From Neptuniibacter sp048548695 (lineage in GTDB: Bacteria > Pseudomonadota > Gammaproteobacteria > Pseudomonadales > Balneatricaceae), in NCBI RefSeq assembly GCF_048548695.1, contig NZ_JBLYIF010000007.1: DNA of 64,000 nt; one strand, written 5' to 3'. The notes beneath the pieces were generated by a model. It searched no databases. It saw only the letters and a program-made list of their open reading frames with translations, and was not told where the DNA came from. Positions 8,841 through 17,289 of this stretch are shown here, in pieces. Numbering within the stretch: the first letter of the stretch is position 1; every line of letters starts with the position of its first letter. The position numbers and the translations under genes were made by a program.

Positions 8841-9215
8841 TTAAGCTTTCTCGCTGAACAGCAGATTTTGCATTTGTTCAATATGTTGCGTGATTTTCAG
8901 GAAATCCTCGCTAGGGATTTGCCGGATCAGTTCATCATTGGACTTATCTATCACGCGAATCACGGTTTGGCCAGCTTCATCGTCAACCGAGAAGTTCAGG
9001 GTGCGTTGAAATTTACCCATAAAATCGTTGATCGCGGCCACAGCTTGCTGAATCGTCTCTGTGGTCTCTTGGGTAATTTCTTTGACTGCCTCAGTATCTA
9101 CTTTTACGGGCTCTCTGTCAGGTGCTTGAGCTTTACGCGATTCCTGAGCAGGCTGTTGCGGTTGAGCGGGTTTTAGAGATGCCTGGCTGGAAACCGCTTG
9201 TATTTCACTGGACAT
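8841..9215 (-). CDS. flaG: FlaG family flagellar protein
   Basis: FlaG proteins influence filament length in Pseudomonas, Vibrio and Campylobacter. The chosen ATG at 9215 follows a strong AAGGAGT site; an in-frame start further up was rejected for this reason. The 124-residue protein has a disordered Gln/Ala/Pro-rich N-terminus and the conserved C-terminal core LNFSVDDEAGQTVIRVIDKS followed by ELIRQIPSEDFLKI. It lies just behind the fliC terminator, so its transcription must come from read-through or from an unrecognised promoter. Confidence 0.93.
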   Translation of the reverse strand: MSSEIQAVSSQASLKPAQPQQPAQESRKAQAPDREPVKVDTEAVKEITQETTETIQQAVAAINDFMGKFQRTLNFSVDDEAGQTVIRVIDKSNDELIRQIPSEDFLKITQHIEQMQNLLFSEKA

Positions 9216-9234
9216 CGTTTTACTCCTTGCTGAC

Positions 9235-9259
9235 AAAAAAGGGCGGGCAAAGCCCGCCC
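9235..9259 (-). terminator. Rho-independent terminator of fliC
   Basis: On the minus strand GGGCGGGC-TTT-GCCCGCCC is followed by six T residues. It lies 22 bases after the fliC stop codon and just before the flaG ribosome binding site. Confidence 0.92.
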
Positions 9260-9280
9260 TCTATTCGTCAAGCTGCTGTA

Positions 9281-10723
9281 TTACTGTAGCAGAGACAGAA
9301 CGCTCTGTGGCAGAGTGTTGGCCTGAGCCAGCATCGCAGTACCCGCCTGCTGCAGGATCTGGTTACGGGTCAGGTTCGCAGTTTCTGCGGCGAAGTCTGC
9401 ATCCTGAATCCGAGACCGTGCAGCTGATACGTTTTCAGAAATGTTGCTGAGGTTGGAAATGGTCGCTTCCAGACGATTCTGCAGCGCACCAAGGTCTGCT
9501 CGGTTGGCATCGATAAAGGCAATTGCACCATCAATGACAGAGATAGCATCCTGAGCGCCGGTCGCTGTGGAAACATCGACGTTATCGATAGTTTCCAGAG
9601 TAGATGCGGTTGCTCCGAAGATTTCACCTGGAACTGCAGTTGCTACAGCAGCAACAGTAAAGGAATCTGTAGAGTTCAGTTCCACTGTGCCCATGGTAAA
9701 TGTTGTGCCTGCAGTAGCGTCTACTGTAGCGGCCGCAGCTGTTCCATCGATTACCGAGTCAACAGTAAAGGTTGCTGCACCGTTTACAACCTGAGTTGTA
9801 TTGATGTCCAGGCCTTCAGAAGATACTACGCGAACCAGGCCGGTTTCAGCGTTGATTGAAGCACTCAGTCCTGTGCTGCCGCTATCAGCGTTGATAGTGT
9901 CAACCAGCTCCTGAGCGTTGGTTACACCTGTCAGGTCAGTGGTGCCGCTGCTGGTGGTAATGGTGCCGGCAGTAATTGCTGCAGCAAAGTCAGAAGCAAT
10001 CTGAATTTCTGTATTGGCGTTGGCGGTTACACCGGTAGAAGAAGACAGGGCATTGATGGCTGATGCGACATCGCTGGCTTCATCCGTGGCGGCAACAGCA
10101 AATACACCTACCTGACCACTGGATGAATTGGTCACGCTTAGTGTGCCTGCGGTCAGACCAATTGCAGCATTGCTGGTGGTGCCTGCAGCAGAGCCTGCGC
10201 CAGTTACGCTCTGGCCACCAATTGCGTCAGCAGATACGTTCTGCAGGGAGATGGCGATGGTTTCGTTTGCCTGAGAGCCCACCTGCAGTGCTTTGGAGCC
10301 AAAGCTGCCGTCCAGCAGTTTCAGACCACCGAATGCAGAGGTATCAGAGATACGAGTCAACTCAGACTGCAGTGCAGATACTTCTTTTTGCAGCGCTGCA
10401 CGGTCAGAGGAAGAGTTGGAACCGTTAGCAGACTGCAGGGCCAGTTCACGCATACGCTGCAGGATATTGGTGGATTCCTGAAGTGCGCCTTCTGCCGTCT
10501 GGGCGATGGAGATACCATCGTTGGCGTTACGAACCGCAACATTCAAACCGCGGATCTGTGAAGTCTGACGGTTGGTGATTGCCAAGCCAGCAGCATCATC
10601 TTTCGCGCTGTTGATGCGCAGGCCAGATGACAAACGCTGCAGTGAAGTCTGTAGGTCGCCCTCAGAGCGCATCAGGTTACGCTGAGCGTTAAGAGAGGCA
10701 ATGTTAGTATTGATGACAGCCAT
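9281..10723 (-). CDS. fliC: Flagellin
   Basis: Structural subunit of the flagellar filament, 480 residues. The conserved D0/D1 ends are typical: N-terminal INTNIASLNAQRNL, LQRLSSGLRINSAKDDAAGL and AEGALQESTNILQRMRELALQ, and C-terminal ALQNRLEATISNLSNI through QAGTAMLAQANTLPQSVLSLL. The middle (about residues 175-390) is rich in Ala, Thr, Ser and Gly and free of cysteine, as expected for the surface-exposed D2/D3 domains. It is the only flagellin gene in the window. A sigma-28 promoter lies 115-141 bases upstream and a strong terminator follows. Confidence 0.98.
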   Translation of the reverse strand: MAVINTNIASLNAQRNLMRSEGDLQTSLQRLSSGLRINSAKDDAAGLAITNRQTSQIRGLNVAVRNANDGISIAQTAEGALQESTNILQRMRELALQSANGSNSSSDRAALQKEVSALQSELTRISDTSAFGGLKLLDGSFGSKALQVGSQANETIAISLQNVSADAIGGQSVTGAGSAAGTTSNAAIGLTAGTLSVTNSSSGQVGVFAVAATDEASDVASAINALSSSTGVTANANTEIQIASDFAAAITAGTITTSSGTTDLTGVTNAQELVDTINADSGSTGLSASINAETGLVRVVSSEGLDINTTQVVNGAATFTVDSVIDGTAAAATVDATAGTTFTMGTVELNSTDSFTVAAVATAVPGEIFGATASTLETIDNVDVSTATGAQDAISVIDGAIAFIDANRADLGALQNRLEATISNLSNISENVSAARSRIQDADFAAETANLTRNQILQQAGTAMLAQANTLPQSVLSLLQ

Positions 10724-10780
10724 TTTCTTATCTCCTTAACCTGGTCGGATCTTTGCACCCTGACCGGTTTTTTGACAGGT

Positions 10781-10799
10781 GGGTTACTCTAAGCAACCC
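10781..10799 (-). other. Stem-loop in the fliC 5' untranslated region
   Basis: On the minus strand GGGTTGCT-TAG-AGTAACCC can fold into an 8-base-pair stem with one G-U pair and a 3-base loop. It lies in the leader between the sigma-28 promoter and the fliC start and has no T-run, so a role in mRNA stability or translation is more likely than termination. Confidence 0.55.
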
Positions 10800-10808
10800 G
10801 TTGTATGT

Positions 10809-10832
10809 TGTTTCGCGTAATGTTTCGCGTAA
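10809..10832 (-). repeat. Perfect 12-base tandem duplication in the fliC leader
   Basis: TTACGCGAAACA occurs twice back to back on the minus strand. It begins a few bases after the -10 element of the sigma-28 promoter, at or just after the expected transcription start. The function is unknown. Confidence 0.85.
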
Positions 10833-10837
10833 AACAG

Positions 10838-10864
10838 TTAACGGCGTGGCCAATCGATACTTTA
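10838..10864 (-). promoter_or_regulatory. Sigma-28 (FliA) promoter of fliC
   Basis: On the minus strand TAAAGTAT, 11 bases, then GCCGTTAA. This matches the flagellar sigma-28 consensus (TAAAGTTT-N11-GCCGATAA) at 13 of 16 positions with exact spacing. fliA itself is in the window at 44715. Confidence 0.88.
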
Positions 10865-10997
10865 GAAATAATTAGGTCAGCTTAGCTTGACTCAGATAAA
10901 CGATTGTTTTAATGCTGGCAACTTTCTGATTTTTAAGAATTCTTTTTTGGTGTTTCTGGGGTTAACTTTTTGTGAATACGGGGCTTTGATGCTAAAT

Positions 10998-11011
10998 GCC
11001 AAAAAATTGGC
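10998..11011. promoter_or_regulatory. FleQ-box-like palindrome upstream of fleQ (1)
   Basis: GCCAAAAAATTGGC has GCCAA/TTGGC arms and fits the Pseudomonas FleQ consensus GTCANTAAATTGAC at 10 of 13 defined positions. It lies about 80 bases upstream of the fleQ start. Self-control by FleQ is an inference. Confidence 0.45.
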
Positions 11012-11058
11012 GCAAAAGTCACTGTATTGCTTGCCTGCTTGACTCTTCCTGTTAATAT

Positions 11059-11072
11059 GTCAAAAAAATGGC
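11059..11072. promoter_or_regulatory. FleQ-box-like site upstream of fleQ (2)
   Basis: GTCAAAAAAATGGC fits the FleQ consensus at 10 of 13 positions and ends 15 bases before the fleQ ATG. A protein bound here would cover the translation start region or the nearby promoter. Confidence 0.45.
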
Positions 11073-11087
11073 ATTTGGCATGGTTTC

Positions 11088-12494
11088 ATGAAAGAAGCAC
11101 GCATAAGTATCGTATTGGTAGAGGATGACCCGCAGCAGGCGAGTAACCTGCAGGCGGCGTTTTCTTTCCTTGGTTACCGGCTTGATGTCATTGGTTCGGC
11201 ATCCTTTATTGCGCCGGATGCTGAGCCTGACTGGCCAGTGCTCGTGCTGATTGGCTCTGTAGTGGATCAGCTTGGAACACTGGATAAAGTCAGACTGTGG
11301 TCTGCACGGGCGCCCTGTTCATTGTTTTGTCTACTTGCTTCTGTCATTTCTCAGGATGCTGCCGTCAGGGTTTCAGGCATCCAGCAGACCGACAACCTCA
11401 GAATATTAACCTCTCCGTTAACTGAAGCTGTCTTGCTTGACCTGCTGCATGAGTCACAAATATTGCAGCGATTGCATCAGGATAATATTGAAAATGGCAT
11501 TTTCCCGTTACTGATTGGCGGCAGCGATGCGATGCTGCAACTGAAGAAGATGATGGCCCGTGTGGCGGATCGGGATGTCAATGTATTGATTACTGGAGAG
11601 TCCGGTACTGGCAAAGAACTGGTGGCCAGAAGTCTGCATGAAAACTCACGCAGAGCGACAGGTCCTTTTGTGCCGGTGAACTGCGGGGCTATTCCGGAAG
11701 AGTTATTGGAAAGCGAGCTGTTTGGCCACGAGAAGGGGGCGTTTACCGGTGCGGTACACAGCCGACCAGGCCGGTTTGAAATGGCGGATGGCGGCACCCT
11801 GTTTCTGGATGAAATCGGCGATATGCCACTGGCAATGCAGGTGAAATTGTTGCGAGTGCTGCAGGAACGCAGTTTTGAGCGGGTGGGTGGGCATAAAACC
11901 ATCGCTGTGAATGTCCGGATTATTGCGGCCACGCACAAAGATTTAGAGCAGATGATTCCTGCAGGTCAGTTTCGGGAGGATCTGTATTACCGGATCAATG
12001 TTTATCCGGTAGAAACGCCACCGTTACGTGACCGTACAGATGACATTGAGCTGCTGGTAAAGAATTTGGCGGAGCGCGCTAACGAGCAGGGGTTGGGTTT
12101 GGTTAGGTTACATCCCGCTACCGTAGAGTCGTTAAAGCAACATGACTGGCCGGGTAATGTGCGTGAACTCGCGAATTTGATTGAGCGGCTTTCTATTATG
12201 TATCCGGATGAAGTGGTGGGGGTGTCTGAACTGCCGGCACGTTTCAGATATACAGCTGAACCGAACCCTGAGCGTTATGAAGCAGCCGCGGAGCGTTCAG
12301 CAGAATCAACCTCGCAACTGTTGCCGACGGAGGGTATGGATCTGAAGGCGTACCTTGAGGCCATTGAGCAATCATTGATAGCCCAGGCGTTGGAACAGAA
12401 TGAAGGGGTGGTGGCGCGTGCTGCGGAGCAGCTCCAGATTCGCCGTACTACGCTGGTAGAAAAAATGCGTAAGTTTGGCCTGCAGCGGAAATAG
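11088..12494 (+). CDS. fleQ: Flagellar master regulator FleQ (FlrA), sigma-54 activator
   Basis: Top of the polar flagellar cascade; with sigma-54 it drives fleSR and the early structural operons, and in Pseudomonas it also responds to c-di-GMP and FleN. The 468 residues comprise a receiver-like N-terminal domain (about 1-130), an AAA+ domain with Walker A GESGTGKE, the contact loop GAFTGA and Walker B GGTLFLDEIGDM, and a C-terminal Fis-type helix-turn-helix (VVARAAEQLQIRRTTLVEKM). The receiver-like domain keeps VEDD near the start but lacks the aspartate at the phosphorylation position (VLVLIGS), as is typical for FleQ. No good ribosome binding site precedes the ATG. fleS starts 2 bases after the stop codon. 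Confidence 0.94.
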   Translation: MKEARISIVLVEDDPQQASNLQAAFSFLGYRLDVIGSASFIAPDAEPDWPVLVLIGSVVDQLGTLDKVRLWSARAPCSLFCLLASVISQDAAVRVSGIQQTDNLRILTSPLTEAVLLDLLHESQILQRLHQDNIENGIFPLLIGGSDAMLQLKKMMARVADRDVNVLITGESGTGKELVARSLHENSRRATGPFVPVNCGAIPEELLESELFGHEKGAFTGAVHSRPGRFEMADGGTLFLDEIGDMPLAMQVKLLRVLQERSFERVGGHKTIAVNVRIIAATHKDLEQMIPAGQFREDLYYRINVYPVETPPLRDRTDDIELLVKNLAERANEQGLGLVRLHPATVESLKQHDWPGNVRELANLIERLSIMYPDEVVGVSELPARFRYTAEPNPERYEAAAERSAESTSQLLPTEGMDLKAYLEAIEQSLIAQALEQNEGVVARAAEQLQIRRTTLVEKMRKFGLQRK

Positions 12495-12496
12495 TT

Positions 12497-13621
12497 ATGA
12501 GTGATATTTCAGAACTGGAGCAACTGCGTCAGCACATCAACGCATTGCAGGACGAGTTATCGGAAACCCGGTCACAGCTGGCCCGCGAAACTCAGAAACG
12601 CCAGGATGTCGGTTCTGAAAATGCGGGGCTGTTGGATCGTATGGCGCATCTGCTTAGCCTGTTACCGGCCGGCGTTATTTTGCTCAATGGTCGTGGTCAG
12701 GTAAGTGAAGCAAACCCCGCAGCAGAAAATTTATTAGGCCTGCCGTTAAAAGGTGAGGCTTGGGTGAGCATTATACAGCGCAGCTTTGCACCGCGGGGTG
12801 ATGATGGTCATGAGGTGTCGCTAAAGGATGGACGCAGGGTAAGCCTACAGACACGTGCCATGGATCATGGGCCTGGACAGTTGATATTGCTGACCGATCA
12901 GACCGAGACCCGTTTGTTGCAGGGGCGCTTGGCACATTATCAGCGTCTGTCTGAGATGGGACGCATGGTGGCATCGCTGGCGCACCAGATACGTACCCCT
13001 CTCTCTGCCGCCCTGCTTTATATCGATCATCTCAACCGACCGGATCTGGCCATCGCGCAGCGGCAAAAATTTGCGGGCAAGATTAAATCTCGCCTGGTGA
13101 ATTTGGAACAGCAGGTTCGGGATATGCTGATTTTTGCTCGCGGTGAAATGCGGTTGGATGATCAGCTAACATCTGAAGCGTTGTTGGAAGCGCTAGAGGA
13201 TCAGTTGGATTTGCCGCTGGTGAATTACGATGCTGACTGTGATTGTATTAATGAAGCACCTGAGCTGGCAGTGCAGTGCAATCAGGAGGCATTGCTGGGC
13301 GTTTGTATGAATCTGGTGGAGAATGCACTGCAAGCCTGTGGCCAGGGCAGTGAACTGCAGATCAGGTTGACACAGCAAGATAGCATGTTGCGGCTGGATA
13401 TTATGGATCAGGGTCCGGGCATGGATGAAAATACGCTCAAACAGGCACTGCAGCCGTTCTTTACCACCAAGTCGCATGGTACTGGGTTAGGTCTTGCTGT
13501 TGCTCAGGTTGTTGCGCATGCCCATCATGGGCGATTTGAATTGCATTCCGTGCTGGGTTCCGGAACTACGGCCAGCTTACTGCTACCCTGCCTGGATCAA
13601 ACAACCCAGTCATCCCCATAA
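12497..13621 (+). CDS. fleS: Flagellar sensor histidine kinase FleS (FlrB)
   Basis: Cytoplasmic kinase of 374 residues with no membrane segment. An N-terminal coiled coil leads to a PAS domain (about residues 45-140), then the dimerisation and phosphotransfer domain with H163 in LAHQIRTPLSAALL. The ATPase domain shows NLVENALQA, DQGPGMDE and TKSHGTGLGLAV. Together with FleR it switches on the hook and late basal-body genes. It is packed between fleQ and fleR, so the three probably share a transcript. Confidence 0.94.
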   Translation: MSDISELEQLRQHINALQDELSETRSQLARETQKRQDVGSENAGLLDRMAHLLSLLPAGVILLNGRGQVSEANPAAENLLGLPLKGEAWVSIIQRSFAPRGDDGHEVSLKDGRRVSLQTRAMDHGPGQLILLTDQTETRLLQGRLAHYQRLSEMGRMVASLAHQIRTPLSAALLYIDHLNRPDLAIAQRQKFAGKIKSRLVNLEQQVRDMLIFARGEMRLDDQLTSEALLEALEDQLDLPLVNYDADCDCINEAPELAVQCNQEALLGVCMNLVENALQACGQGSELQIRLTQQDSMLRLDIMDQGPGMDENTLKQALQPFFTTKSHGTGLGLAVAQVVAHAHHGRFELHSVLGSGTTASLLLPCLDQTTQSSP

Positions 13622-13634
13622 TAAGAGGTTAGAA

Positions 13635-15008
13635 ATGTCGCAACGGATACTGATAGTTGAAGATGATCACCAGCTGCGTGAAGCGCTGTGTGACACCCTC
13701 GAACTGGCGGGTTTTGCGTATCTGGAAGCGGCGGATGCCGAAGTGGCTCTCTCTCTATTGCAACAGGAAGCGGTTAATATGGTCGTGAGTGATGTCAATA
13801 TGCCGGGGATGGACGGACATCAGTTGCTGGCCCAGATTCGTCAGCACTATCCGGGACTGCCGGTGGTGCTAATCACTGCATTTGGGCAGGTTAGCCGTGC
13901 GGTGGACGCGATCCGTGCCGGAGCGGTTGATTACCTGATGAAGCCGTTTGATTCCGACACGTTGATCAGAACTGTTAAACGATTTGCCGGTGGCGAAATT
14001 AATGAGCAGGCGGCAGAAGAGCCGGTGGCGGAAGAGCAGAGCAGTCAGCAACTGTTGCAACTGGCACGCCGGGTCGCCGCCAGTGATTCAACGGTACTGA
14101 TATCCGGCGAGTCGGGCACTGGTAAAGAGGTATTGGCACAATACATTCATCAACACTCTGCCCGCGCCAAGCAGCCTTTTATTGCCATTAACTGTGCGGC
14201 CATTCCGGAAAATATGCTGGAAGCGACCCTGTTTGGTCACGAAAAAGGGGCCTTTACCGGGGCTTATGCCAGTGTGCCGGGTAAATTTGAGCAGGCCAAC
14301 GGCGGCACGTTGCTGCTGGATGAGATTTCAGAAATGGACCTGGGTCTGCAAGCTAAATTGTTGCGGGTATTGCAGGAAAATGAGGTCGAGCGGGTCGGTG
14401 GCCGTAAAACTATTACGTTGGATGTCAGGGTGCTGGCAACAACAAACCGGCAGTTGGAACAGTATGTCGAAGCGGGGCGTTTCCGAGAAGACCTGTATTA
14501 CCGGCTGAATGTGTTTCCTCTGCAATGGCGGCCGCTACGCGAGCGTTCTGCCGATGTTGTTCCGCTGGCGGAGCGGTTGTTTCGCAAACATTGTCAGAAA
14601 ATGCGCCGTCCTCATGTGGTGTTATCCGCAGAGGTTAAGTTGGCGCTGCAGCAGCATGCATGGCCCGGAAATGTTCGGGAACTTGATAATGTGGTGCAGC
14701 GTGCTCTGATTCTGCAGCCGGGAACTGAGGTCGGCTCAGCGGATCTGATGTTGCAACCCGGGGAGCTGCCAAATGGCCTTGTTGATAGCACTGAAGTCGT
14801 CGTTCCCAGCCCGAATGAAGATAACGGTATTTTGGGTGCGGGTGTGCGCCAGCATGAATATCAGTTGATAATTGAGGCGTTGCAGGCAACGCGTGGCAGT
14901 CGCAAAGACGCTGCAGAAAAACTCGGTATCAGCCCGCGCACATTGCGCTACAAGCTCGCTAAAATGCGGGAAGAAGGGATATCAGTGGAAAAGATTAAAG
15001 GGATCTGA
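13635..15008 (+). CDS. fleR: Flagellar response regulator FleR (FlrC), sigma-54 activator
   Basis: Receiver domain with phospho-acceptor D53 (VVSDVNMPGMDG), AAA+ domain with GESGTGKEVLA, GAFTGA and GGTLLLDEISEM, and a Fis-type DNA-binding end (GSRKDAAEKLGISPRTLRYKL). The start at 13635 follows an AAGAGG site; a longer in-frame reading would run back into fleS. It completes the fleQ-fleS-fleR set. In Pseudomonas fliE comes next, but here the acetate module intervenes. Confidence 0.95.
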   Translation: MSQRILIVEDDHQLREALCDTLELAGFAYLEAADAEVALSLLQQEAVNMVVSDVNMPGMDGHQLLAQIRQHYPGLPVVLITAFGQVSRAVDAIRAGAVDYLMKPFDSDTLIRTVKRFAGGEINEQAAEEPVAEEQSSQQLLQLARRVAASDSTVLISGESGTGKEVLAQYIHQHSARAKQPFIAINCAAIPENMLEATLFGHEKGAFTGAYASVPGKFEQANGGTLLLDEISEMDLGLQAKLLRVLQENEVERVGGRKTITLDVRVLATTNRQLEQYVEAGRFREDLYYRLNVFPLQWRPLRERSADVVPLAERLFRKHCQKMRRPHVVLSAEVKLALQQHAWPGNVRELDNVVQRALILQPGTEVGSADLMLQPGELPNGLVDSTEVVVPSPNEDNGILGAGVRQHEYQLIIEALQATRGSRKDAAEKLGISPRTLRYKLAKMREEGISVEKIKGI

Positions 15009-15023
15009 TTATATCTTGTCGGG

Positions 15024-15131
15024 ACTAAGGTCTAACAGCGGATATACCAATGTCTAATTCAGGCGTTTGTAGGCCGTTCTGTATAACCTTAGTTCGTAAA
15101 ATTAACTCCACCCCTGCTGCTTTACAATAAT
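15024..15131 (+). promoter_or_regulatory. Promoter region of acs with candidate regulator half-sites
   Basis: A plausible sigma-70 promoter is TTAACT at 15102-15107 and AATAAT at 15126-15131 with 18-base spacing. An inverted pair ACTAAGGT (15024-15031) and ACCTTAGT (15086-15093) flanks the area, the second near -48. A TTAGTCG-N6-CGACTAA repeat lies at about the same distance from the promoter of the symporter operon, so TTAGT/ACTAA may be the half-site of the CrbR-like regulator. This is inferred from two sites only. Confidence 0.4.
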
Positions 15132-15192
15132 TACATCAAATCGACAGACAGGGCATTGAGCTAACTACAACAACTAAGCTAAGGGCATCACG

Positions 15193-17145
15193 ATGAGTGA
15201 AAAGGTATATCCAGTTAATCCGGAGTTTGCGGCAAAGGCCCATATCGACAACGCCAAGTATCAGGCAATGTATGAGCAGTCGATAAACGATCCGGATACT
15301 TTCTGGGGTGAGGCAGGTAAACGTCTGGAATGGTTCAAGCCTTACACCAAAGTAAAAAACACTTCATTTGATCCACATAACGTTGACATCCGTTGGTATG
15401 AGGACGGCACTCTCAACGTTGCTTACAACTGTCTTGACCGTCATCTGGAAACCCGTGGTGACCAGGTTGCTATCATTTGGGAAGGTGACGACCCAAGTGA
15501 AGATGAAAAAATTACCTACCGTGAACTACACGAGCGAGTATGCCGTTTTGCTAACGCGCTGAAAGCGCAGGGCGTACAGAAAGGTGACGTGGTTACCCTG
15601 TATTTGCCAATGATCTCTGAAGCTGCTGTTGCCATGCTGGCATGTGCACGTATCGGTGCGGTTCACTCTATTGTCTTCGGTGGTTTCTCTCCTGAAGCTC
15701 TGGCTGCGCGTATCGAAGGTGCTAACTCTAAAGTCGTTGTGACGTCTAACTACTCGCTGCGTGGCGGTAAAGTTGTGCCGCTGAAAGCCAACGTCGATAA
15801 AGCGCTGAACCAGCCTGGCGCCGCCGCGTGCATCGAAAGCGTGATTGTTGTGAAGCGTGTTGATCAGGATGTTGCCTGGGATGACTCGCGTGACAAGTGG
15901 TATGAAGAGCTGTGCGCAGAAGCGTCTACTGATTGTCCTGCAGAAGAGATGAACGCCGAAGATCCACTGTTCATCCTGTACACTTCCGGTTCTACCGGTG
16001 CGCCTAAGGGCCTGAAGCACACTACTGGTGGTTATCTGGTATATGCCTCCATGACTCATGAGTATGTGTTTGACTACCATGAGGGAGACATCTACTGGTG
16101 TACAGCTGACGTTGGCTGGGTGACCGGTCACAGCTACATCGTATATGGCCCGCTGGCTAACGGTGCTACCACTCTGATGTTCGAAGGTGTGCCTAGCTAT
16201 CCGGATAACAGCCGTTTTGGCCGCGTTATCGAAAAACATAAAGTAAACCAGTTCTACACTGCACCGACTGCAATCCGTGCGCTGATGCAGCAAGGTGAAG
16301 ATGTACTGGGTGATTCTGATCTGTCTACCCTGAAGCTGCTGGGTTCTGTGGGTGAGCCAATCAACCCTGAAGCTTGGGAGTGGTACAACCGCATTATGGG
16401 TAAAGGCAAATGCCCAATTGTTGATACCTGGTGGCAGACTGAAACCGGCGGCATCATGATTGTACCTCTGGCGGGTGCGACAGACGCCAAGCCGGGTTCT
16501 GCTTCCCGTCCGTTCTTTGGTGTGCAGCCTGCACTGCTGGATGCCGATGGTAAAGCGGTTGAAGGTGCTGGTGAAGGTAACCTGGTTATCACCGATGCCT
16601 GGCCTTCCATCGCGCGTTCTATCTGGGGTGACCACGAACGTTATATTCAGACCTACTTCTCCACCTACAAGGGTGTATACACCACCGGTGACGGCGCTCG
16701 TCGTGATGAAGACGGTTACTACTGGATTACTGGTCGTGTGGATGACGTTATCAACGTATCCGGTCACCGTATGGGTACTGCCGAAGTTGAGTCTGCGCTG
16801 GTAGCTCACCCTGCAGTTGCTGAAGCGGCGGTAGTAGGTTATCCGCATGACCTGAAAGGTCAGGGTATCTACGTATATGTGACCCTGCAGTCTGGTTTTG
16901 AGCAGTCTGATGAGCTGATGAAAGAACTGCGTACCCATGTACGTACTGAAATCGGCCCAATTGCTTCTCCGGATCTGATCCAGTTCTCGCCAGGCATGCC
17001 TAAAACGCGTTCTGGTAAGATCATGCGCCGTATTCTGCGTAAGATCGCTGAAGATGATTTCGGTGCTCTGGGTGATACATCCACCCTGGCTGACCCATCT
17101 GTGGTGGATGATCTGATCGAAAACCGCATGAATCGCAAAGGCTAA
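15193..17145 (+). CDS. acs: Acetyl-CoA synthetase (AMP-forming)
   Basis: Converts acetate, ATP and CoA to acetyl-CoA in the cytoplasm. The 650 residues align with the whole family. The P-loop-like motif is LYTSGSTGAPKGLKHTTGGY, the adenylate-binding motif is DTWWQTETGG, and the C-terminal lid holds K609 in TRSGKIMRR, the lysine whose acetylation switches Acs off in Salmonella. Codon choice is strongly biased (CTG, GGT, CGT, AAC), as in highly expressed genes, which also leaves a long stop-free antisense frame. A strong terminator follows, and a CrbS/CrbR-like system is directly downstream. Confidence 0.98.
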   Translation: MSEKVYPVNPEFAAKAHIDNAKYQAMYEQSINDPDTFWGEAGKRLEWFKPYTKVKNTSFDPHNVDIRWYEDGTLNVAYNCLDRHLETRGDQVAIIWEGDDPSEDEKITYRELHERVCRFANALKAQGVQKGDVVTLYLPMISEAAVAMLACARIGAVHSIVFGGFSPEALAARIEGANSKVVVTSNYSLRGGKVVPLKANVDKALNQPGAAACIESVIVVKRVDQDVAWDDSRDKWYEELCAEASTDCPAEEMNAEDPLFILYTSGSTGAPKGLKHTTGGYLVYASMTHEYVFDYHEGDIYWCTADVGWVTGHSYIVYGPLANGATTLMFEGVPSYPDNSRFGRVIEKHKVNQFYTAPTAIRALMQQGEDVLGDSDLSTLKLLGSVGEPINPEAWEWYNRIMGKGKCPIVDTWWQTETGGIMIVPLAGATDAKPGSASRPFFGVQPALLDADGKAVEGAGEGNLVITDAWPSIARSIWGDHERYIQTYFSTYKGVYTTGDGARRDEDGYYWITGRVDDVINVSGHRMGTAEVESALVAHPAVAEAAVVGYPHDLKGQGIYVYVTLQSGFEQSDELMKELRTHVRTEIGPIASPDLIQFSPGMPKTRSGKIMRRILRKIAEDDFGALGDTSTLADPSVVDDLIENRMNRKG

Positions 17146-17160
17146 AACGCCTAAGCAGTA

Positions 17161-17213
17161 AAAAACTCCCATCGAATAGAATAAAAACCTTCTATTCGGT
17201 GGGAGTTTTTTTG
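17161..17213 (+). terminator. Rho-independent terminator of acs
   Basis: A long stem (ACTCCCATCGAATAGAA pairing with TTCTATTCGGTGGGAGT, one mismatch) is followed by seven T residues. The flanking A-run would also allow termination from the other side. Confidence 0.95.
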
Positions 17214-17289
17214 TTTACGGTATATGATTAATGGAGATGAACCGCCGTAGAGCGGATCTCTGCTGGCTGACAGGGGGAGAGTAGAGCAC

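Noticed and set aside
15526..17172. Open frame of 548 codons on the minus strand across acs
   Set aside because: It mirrors a strongly conserved gene with biased codons that rarely give antisense stops. No ribosome binding site or protein family pattern supports it.
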